The notes below the pieces were generated by a model. It did no database searches. It saw only the letters and a list, made by a program, of their open reading frames with translations, and was not told the DNA's origin. From contig CP136066.1 in the NCBI GenBank assembly GCA_032622095.1, forward strand, positions 128,929,917-128,993,916: a stretch of 64,000 nucleotides of DNA, in the 5' to 3' direction. The stretch comes from Siphonodentalium dalli (Eukaryota > Mollusca > Scaphopoda > Gadilida > Siphonodentaliidae). Of this stretch, positions 57,222 through 64,000 are shown in pieces (the first letter of the stretch is position 1; each line of letters begins with the position of its first letter). The position numbers were made by a program, and so were the translations under genes.

Positions 57222-59166
57222 GAGGTCAATTGGAATTGTTCCACTCATTATCTGATACTTGGAACGAGTCAGTCCTATCACACGTTCAACATGAATTCGT
57301 ACATGTGCAATTTTTCGTGTTGATTCAACTTCAAGAGCTGGTAATTGTGCCTTTCCTTTGGTAAAACTTGGAATTTTTACCTGCGCGCACATGAGCCCCA
57401 CACTGTCCTCAATGTCGAATCCTCGGTCAGCTAGCACTATATCACCAGGCAAAAGTTTGTTTAATAGACCACTGTTCTCGGTTATATGTTTGTCACTTGT
57501 CCGTCCTCCCCATGCATTTGAAATGAATGACACTGTTCCCTGAGGGGATATTCCTATCAAATACTTAACAGTATTATGATGCTTATAGTGTGAAAATGTC
57601 TTTGCACGGGCTTCAAGGTTAGTTGGCCGGTCAACAAATATTTCGAAGCAGTCGATTATAACAGCTGTTTTCAGTCCAAAATCTTCACGGAACACCATGG
57701 GCATGGTTAACCTCAGCTCATCCCGACCCGGCCAAAACACAAACCTTTCCATTTTGGTATACATAATATGAATGACAGTGATGAAAGTTTTGGAAATAGT
57801 TGACTGCGAAACTCTGAACCTATAAGCTAAGTCCTGTGTTTGTAGATTGTGACGCAATCGCATTAACACTATCAGCAACTTCTGAAATTTTGATAAGTCA
57901 CATCGATATGACTCTGGAATTGAAACTTCTAGAAGTTCATACAAGTCACGTAAAAGTGAACTTCTGGGAAGCCCAGTGTAAAAAAGAACTTTTTTATCAT
58001 CTGAGAGAATATTCTTTTCAGAGAGCTTTAATTCCTCTAACTGTTCTTCAAGATCATATATTTTCTTTCTCAACTCTTGACATTCCATCGAAAGCTGTTC
58101 CACGGTCAGTGCCATGCGCTTGCCTCCGAAGCATTTTCCCAATTTCAAAAAAGTGCATGTTGGATTGTCCCTTTTCATTATCTCAGAACTGGCCTTATTG
58201 GAGAGAGATGAACACGAAACATGAGTTGGAATGTCAGCAAATGCTCCCAAACTTTTCCGTTTACTATCTCGACCCACAGCCCTCTGATAACGCTTCAAAC
58301 TTCCACGAGGGTTACCAGGAGAGATGACCAAATCATCAGCATTTTCCATAAACATTGATGGTGCCCCGTCTGGACTTGCCGCGTCATGCTTGTAGGAAGG
58401 CTGACCTGCAAAATAATGAATAAAATAATTAAGTAACATTATTTGGTATGAAACAAGTTTCCCTGTAATGTCAGAAAGAAAAAATATACAATCCTGCACA
58501 GGATTATTGTGAATTTGATATCATACATGTTCATTAGATTAGATTAGATTTTATTTTGATAGTTCAGGTTTACATGAATACATATTATGGGTATGTTTAC
58601 AAGTTGAATCAATATAATACACAACAGTTCATTTACTATATATATATATTGTATTATTTATGTTTTCATGCCCCAAAGGGTAATAAAGTTGTAAACTGTG
58701 TAATATTATACTAATTTTATATGATGGGTTCATCAGTATGACACATTCACATTTCTGTCTCCTTCCGATAAACACATGTGCGCAAATACATTACATATGC
58801 ACGAAAATGCGAAAGGTAAAAACTCATCGATGGATCACCAAAAATAGGTCATATTCATAAATATGACATTATGAATGCTTAAATATTATTTTTGAAAATC
58901 TCAAAACCCGATATACATATTTATATATAAACTCGATTAAACATACCTGTTATGAAATGCTTCGAACAAACTTTCGTATATTTCGTTGGATTGAAGTCCT
59001 TTCTGCTTATTTTGGATAGCCACAAGTTACGCCTTTGTTGTGTTAAATCTTTGGTTTCGTCGCCTTCACGCTCCACAACAGTGGGAATACTAAAGAATCT
59101 TCGCTTTGGTACGTCTGTATTGTCCGCTCGATATTTACAGTCGTGCACGCAACAGGTGTGAACCAT
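57135..59166 (-). CDS. THAP-DDE transposase of the ISL2EU-type element, two exons, uninterrupted
   Basis: Exon 1 (59166-58947) starts [16 protein letters not shown] and has the THAP zinc-finger pattern: C..C, NLWLSKI, VCSKHF. Exon 2 (58405-57135) joins in phase 1 (ACAG/GTATGT, TTTGCAG/GT) to give [12 protein letters not shown]. The spliced frame is 497 codons including the stop, without interruption. A coiled-coil stretch ([20 protein letters not shown]) precedes an HTH ([20 protein letters not shown]). The DDE domain has VIIDCFE near 57650, VLADRGFD near 57425 and [11 protein letters not shown] near 57285, giving D, D and E. THAP binds the termini and DDE cuts and joins. The length is normal for the family. 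It is convergent with the YqaJ gene. Confidence 0.9.
58406..58946 (-). other. Intron of the transposase gene
   Basis: On the - strand the donor is GTATGTTTAA after ACAG and the acceptor TTATTTTGCAG. It is AT-rich, including a (TA)n run near 58640. Removing it fuses the THAP domain to the DDE exon in frame. Confidence 0.85.
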
Positions 59167-59293
59167 TGTTATGAATAAAATTATCGATCGCCCGAGTGAC
59201 TTTGTTTACATTCGCAGTGCTTTTGTTCTGACACACAAAATGGCCGACACATGGTCTGCTAGTTTCTGTGACGTCATTCTAATAGAGTCTATA

Positions 59294-59693
59294 TGGCATA
59301 AGTGGGGACTCTATGAAGGAAACAGCAAAAGAAAGTGAAAATAAAGTAGTGGCAGCCCTGAGTAGTAAATTAAATATGCAGCTAGATAACAGTGACATAA
59401 GTATTGCCCACAGGCTTGGTAACTTTGTACCTAAACAGACCAACCCCAGGGGAATCATAGTTAAATTTGTTACCAGAAAGAAGAAGGATGAGGTAATAAA
59501 ACAGAGAAGATTGTTAAAGGGCACCAGTGTTGTTATTAAAGAGGACCTGAAACAGACAAATTCTATTATTTTGAAGAAGGCCAAAGAAACTGCAGGTGTT
59601 GATGATTCTTGGGCTGTTGGAGGGAAGCTCTTTGTCAAATATCAGGACAAAGATAAGAGAAATAAGAAGATAGCTACATTATCTGATATTTAA
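59294..59693 (+). pseudogene. ORF1-type protein, C-terminal half, right of the transposon
   Basis: From the right TATA copy, codons continue through SENKVVAALSSKLN, DISIAHRLGNF and RGIIVKFVTRKKKDEVIKQR to KLFVKYQDKDKRNKKIATLS and a stop at 59693. AHRLG and the R.I.VKF.....K..V...R pattern are the RNA-recognition and C-terminal domains of L1-like ORF1 proteins. With the half at 53330-53855 it forms one conceptual protein of about 310 residues with no stop. AATAAA words occur at 59709-59725. No ORF2 follows within the remaining 4.3 kb. Confidence 0.75.
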
Positions 59694-59779
59694 AGTCAGA
59701 GACTATCTAAATAAATCAATAAACCTGTATATACATGTATATGTTTTGATGTGTTAGACTTGTCATTATAATAACAATA

Positions 59780-62580
59780 ACTTATAATGATCCACATCTC
59801 CTTCTCATGTAAGTTTCCAATTTAGTCATCAAGATATAAAGTACACCACTCACACCATTATAAATGAAGTACACAACTGAATTGTCAATCATTTTCATAA
59901 CTTATTGATAATCATTAATCCATCCCATGGTGGATAAAAAAGAAATAAAATAAAATGGACCATACTTTGGTAAAAATAGATAATGATCCACATTTTAGTC
60001 ACCAAGACATAAAGTACCCCTCCCACACCATTATAAATGAAGTATACAACTAAATTATCAATCTTTGTCTTAACTTGTTGACAATCATTAATCCATCCCA
60101 TGTTGGAAACAAAACAAAACAAAATAAAATGGATCACACTTTGGCAAAAATAGATAATGATCCACATCTTTAGTCATCAAGTCATAAAGTACACCACCCA
60201 CACCATTATTAGTCGAGTTTTTTTCCAAAACTCGACTTATAGTTTGATGGGGGACGGTGGGCGGGCGGACGGGCGGGCGGCGGACGGGCGGCCTGTTTTG
60301 CTTATAACTCAACATATCCATGCATGTAAGCTGCAGACAAAAAATCGGGTTCGTCCACACATTTATTACAGAGTTATGGCCCTTTGCCATTTTTCACTGA
60401 TTTTAGGCTTGTTAGCGCGATAACTTCAACAAACGTTATCCGATTTGATTGAAATTTGGTATATAGGTGTCTCCCAAGAATATCTCGGATGAGTTCGAAA
60501 ACCAGCCTGGTCCGATAAAATTTGATAGAGTTATGGCCCTTAATTAGTCATTTTTTACGAATTTTCAGCTCGTTAGCGCGATAACTTCAACAAACGTTAT
60601 CCGATTTGATTGAAATTTTGGTATATAGGTGTCTCCCAAGAATATCTCGGATGAGTTCGAAAACCCGCCTGGTCTGATAAAATTTGATAGAGTTATGGCC
60701 CTTAATTAGTCATTTTTCACGAATTTTCAGCTCGTTAGCGCGATAACTTCAACAAACGTTTTCCGATTTGATTGAAATTTGGTATATAGGTGTCTCTCAA
60801 GAATATCTCGGTCGAGTTCGAAAACCGGCCAGGTCCGATAAAATTTGATAGAGTTATGGCCCTTAATTAGTCATTTTTCACGAATTTTCAGCTCGTTAGC
60901 GCGATAACTTCAACAAACGTTATCCGATTTGATTGAAATTTGGTATATAGGTGTCTCCCAAGAATATCTCGGACGAGTTCGAAAACCGGCCTGGTCCGAT
61001 AAAATTTGATAGAGTTATGGCCCTTAATTAGTCATTTTTCACGAATTTTCAGCTAGTTAGCGCGATAACTTCAACAAACGTTATCCGATTTGATTGAAAT
61101 TTGGTATATAGGTGTCTCCCAAGAATATCTCGGTCGAGTTCGAAAACCGGCCAGGTCCAATAAAATTTGATAGAGTTATGGCCCTTAATTAGTCATTTTT
61201 TCGCAAATTTTCAGCTCGTTAGCGCGATAATTTAACAAACATCATCCTATTTGATTGAAATTTTGATATATAGGTGTCTCCCAAGAATACCTCGGACGAG
61301 TTAGAAAACCGGCCCGGTCCGATAAAATTTGATAGAGTTATGGTCCTTAAGTAGTCATTTTGTACGAATTTTGAGCTCGTTAGCGCGATAACTTCAACAT
61401 ACGTCATCCGATTCAAATAAAATTTGGTATATAAGTGTCTTCCAATAATATCCTGGACGAGTTCGAAAACCAGCCTGGCCCGATAAAATTTGATAGAGTT
61501 ATGGCCCTTAATTAGTAATTTTTCGTGAATTTTTAGCTCGTTAGCGCTATAACTTCAACAAACGTCCTCCGATTTGTTTAAAATTTGGAATAGACATACT
61601 TGCCAAGAATATTTCGGACGAGTTCGAAAACCAGCCTGGCCCGATAACATTTGATGGAGTTATGGCCCTTAATTAGTCATTTTTCGATTTTACCTATTAA
61701 TTATTCTACCGATACTGATGCACACCGAAAACGAGACACAGCATCTCTGATGCCACCTCTTGTAAATGAAGTATACAACTGAAGTATCAATCATTTCTTA
61801 ACTTATTGATAACCATTAATCCTTCCAATGTTGGATACAAAAAAAATAAAATAAAATGCATCACACTTTGGTAAAATTAGATAATGATCCACATTTTTAG
61901 TCAACAAGACATAAAGTACATCACCCATGGCATTATAAATGAAGTATACAACTGAAGTATCAATCATTTTCTCAACTTGTTGATAATCATTATACATCCC
62001 ATGTTGGAAACAAAACAAAACCAAATAAAATTGATCACACTTTGGCAAAAATAGATAAAGATCCACATCTTTAGTCATCAAGTCATACAGTACACCACCC
62101 ACACCATTATGAATGAAGTATACAACTGAAGTATCAATCATTTCTTAACTTGTTGATAATCATTAATCCTTCCCATGTTGGATACAAAACAAAACAAAAT
62201 AAAATGGATCACATTTTGGTAAAAATAGATAATGATCCACATTTTAGTCATCAAATCATAAGTACACCACCCACACCATTATACATGAAGTATACAACTG
62301 AAGTATCAATCATTTTCTTAACTTGTTGATAATCATTAATCCATCCCTTGTTTGATACAAAACAAAATAAAATAAAATGCATCACACTTTGGTAAAAATA
62401 GATAATGATCCACATTTTTAGTCAACAAGACATAAAGTACATCACCCAGAGCATTATAAATGAAGTATACAACTGAAGTATCAATCATTTTCTTAACTTG
62501 TTGATAATCATTATACATCCCATGTTAGATACAAACATAATAAAATAAAATGGATCACACTTTGGTAAAAATAGATGGTA
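59780..62580. repeat. ~175-bp tandem array, about six to seven copies, split by a pearl-like insertion
   Basis: Units carry ATGATCCACAT, TAGTCATCAAGTCATAAAGT, ACACCACCCACACCATTATA, AATGAAGTATACAACTGAAG and AAATAAAATGGATCACACTT. They occur before 60210 and again after 61745, in register. Frames across it on the - strand are repeat artefacts. From 62581 to 63320 no feature is visible. Confidence 0.85.
60211..61745. mobile_element. Pearl-like element with 161-bp tandem core, inserted in the 175-bp array
   Basis: It starts with a short hairpin (AGTCGAGTTTTTTTCC/AAAACTCGACT), then a GGGCGGACGG-rich stretch. The core unit GTTAGCGCGATAACTTCAAC..GAGTTATGGCCCTTAATTAG starts at 60411, 60572, 60734, 60895, 61056, 61218, 61379 and 61540, with period 161-162. 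The host array reads CACACCATTAT before it and TAAATGAAGTATAC after it. The core shares the GAGTTATGGCCCTT word with the 150-bp cores at 7647-7960. Confidence 0.8.
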
Positions 62581-63327
62581 TTTATGATCCATTCTAATTA
62601 TCACAATTACAGACATTTCCCCATTCATGTCATGATTGTTGAGTACCAAGCAATTATGCCAGTGTATATGATATGATTGACTGATATAAAAGAAAATATC
62701 ACATTCAAGTAATTGTGCTAGTAAAAAGACCACCCCTTTCATCTGTGTATCAACACTAAAATTGTAATTTATACAAACATTCGTATTCATCCTGTAAATG
62801 TGACCAGAGTGTAGTATCAATCAATATGTTAGTAAAATATGTCACCAAGCTATGTTCTGATATATATGTATATGCATGCCCATATTTATCATTATATGGC
62901 ATTATAAATATGATCTATAACAATTGTTTAATGGTATATTTAGTTATATAATAATTTTGGATTTAATTCGTGATCCATAGTTGAACAGATGTAAATTTGG
63001 TTCTCCATTACCCTAGTGAATAACTGATACCACAAAGCTGATAATAAAACTGACAATTATTTTTCATAACAACTGAAGTTTGTCCCCCAAATCACATATA
63101 ACTACAACATTTGTTTTCATAACTGAAATATGTCCCCTTCCTATAAGCTCTCTCCAATGAGCAAACAACCAAATTTTTAACATGTATATATAATGTCATT
63201 GGAGGTAAGGGTTACTGATCATATACATATATAAATCAGTCAACTCAAAATACATAGATATACATCTACCACCACAGTAAATTAATAATACATCATGGTG
63301 GCATGGGCCAAACTTTAACTTTTGTTA

Positions 63328-64000
63328 GGGTCCGGCGAATCAGCGATTTTGTTCGAATCGAATCTCGAATCGAATCGGACACCCGGATTTCACATCGAAT
63401 CGAAACTTGAATCGAATCTTACTCCCCGTGGTAAATCGACAAGAACTAGATTTATGTCGGCGATCCCGCTGCAGCACGATGTCTCCCCATACCATCACGT
63501 GTGCGTGTTTGGCAGCTTGCCGTGTGGACCTGCGTAACACTAAAAAATGTTGAGAACGGCACATGTGTTGCCGGTTAATTTTCGTTTTGAGTCTTTCTTT
63601 TCTTTTGTATCATGGTGGATTGCAGGATGACTGCGGCTAAGGTGTGCCCATAAGTGGGAGGTAGTGCCCGTTTTCTGAACTGATAGTACAGTCGTGCACG
63701 ATTTGCACCTGAATTTGTCAACGCTGCATTCAAAATAACTTTTAATTTCCGCCATTATAACTTTGGATAAATAAAAAGTAGGGAAGGGCACAAGAGATGG
63801 ATCGATGATATGGATATTTCGCCGCCGCGACGACCCAAGAGCAATACTCTATTAAAATTTACTGAACGAAACAGGACCGCATCTCGTGCACTGACGGTGT
63901 TCGCAACGACATCTGCGTGCGTTTGTTATAGAGCTTTTGTAGGACACGCTGTTCAACAAGTTCGTACAGAATGAGGTTAATGTGGTGATTCGAACTACAT
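63328..64000. mobile_element. hAT-like terminus and subterminal repeats, running off the window
   Basis: TAGGGTCCGGCGAATC at 63328 resembles the TAGGGCCCGAC terminus of the 35137-37144 element. It is followed by the same type of repeated CGAATCGAATC words (63352-63420). No second terminus is in the window. Confidence 0.5.
63540..63791 (-). pseudogene. BED zinc-finger fragment of a hAT-type transposase
   Basis: On the - strand the frame MAEIKSYFECSVDKFRCKSC, then SVQKTGTTSHLWAHLSRSHP, has the C-x2-C..H..H layout and the conserved Trp-containing helix of a BED finger. BED fingers are the DNA-binding N-terminus of many hAT transposases. Only about 80 residues are open and no hAT DDE or dimerisation domain follows. 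It reads towards the terminus at 63328, leaving no room for the rest of the enzyme, so it is a remnant or an internally deleted copy. Confidence 0.6.

Larger units (their letters stand above)
53857..59289. mobile_element. ISL2EU-type DNA transposon, 5.4 kb, two genes tail to tail
   Basis: It begins GACCGTATT and ends AATAGAGTC, with TATA on both outsides (53853-53856, 59290-59293). Further inside, GCCATCTTGTGCGTCA at the left and the inverse of the TGACACACAAAATGGCC stretch at the right extend the imperfect inverted repeat. It carries a SWIM/YqaJ/PHD gene on + and a THAP-DDE transposase gene on -. From memory, a DDE transposase paired with a YqaJ-type nuclease defines ISL2EU elements. Removing the element with one TATA restores the frame of the interrupted ORF1. 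A 2-bp TA duplication cannot be excluded. Confidence 0.85.

Noticed and set aside
57836-58327. 163-residue + strand frame
   Set aside because: It is antisense to the transposase exon, which carries the catalytic motifs.
59895-62820. Repeated - strand frames such as VVYFIYNGVGGVLYVLVTK
   Set aside because: They are translations of the 175-bp tandem array and have no coding meaning.
42745-64000. Remaining ADAM10 exons (SPC..YC, transmembrane, tail)
   Set aside because: I read for the expected cysteine words after exon E and found none. They probably lie beyond the window or are too diverged to see by eye.

Overview
This is a window of animal nuclear DNA. The coding signals are short exons separated by multi-kilobase introns, and almost everything else is transposable elements and tandem repeats. 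The lineage is probably a mollusc, most likely a bivalve. That rests on an ADAM10-type protease, on DIRS retrotransposons, and on several repeats combining a CCGT/TGTC microsatellite with ~150-161 bp tandem cores, which resemble the 'pearl' elements described from bivalves. The species cannot be named from the sequence alone.

Host gene: five exons on the + strand (23-185, 4775-4879, 12748-12832, 19841-19946, 42622-42744) join in frame. They encode the disintegrin and cysteine-rich, membrane-proximal part of an ADAM10/Kuzbanian-like protease. The gene runs off both sides of what I can see: the metalloprotease exons lie to the left, and the transmembrane and cytoplasmic exons lie beyond 42744, probably outside the window. 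Intron 2 (4880-12747) has textbook U12-type AT-AC signals, and only those boundaries give the correct ADAM10 reading.

Intron contents: intron 1 holds a TTAA-flanked piggyBac-like element and DIRS debris. Intron 2 holds a nested set: a hAT-like element with an 8-bp target duplication, inside it a Harbinger-like element with TAA duplications, and inside that a pearl-like repeat. Intron 3 holds a DIRS-type element whose right side looks like an inverted copy of its left end plus flank. Intron 4 (22.7 kb) holds a second DIRS element with recognisable but broken RNase H and tyrosine recombinase, a ~49-bp minisatellite of about 40 copies, and a Tc1/mariner-like shell containing further hAT-like elements. 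A third DIRS element lies at 43089-48383.

Right third: an ORF1-type (L1 ORF1p-like) coiled-coil gene is split by a 5.4-kb two-gene DNA transposon of ISL2EU type (53857-59289). That element carries an uninterrupted THAP-DDE transposase and a SWIM/YqaJ-nuclease/PHD protein with one frameshift, arranged tail to tail. The two ORF1 halves are in frame once the element and a 4-bp TATA duplication are discounted. To the right a ~175-bp tandem array is interrupted by a 161-bp-period pearl-like array. The window ends in a hAT-like terminus with a BED zinc-finger fragment. No rRNA, convincing tRNA, CRISPR or prokaryotic operon was seen.
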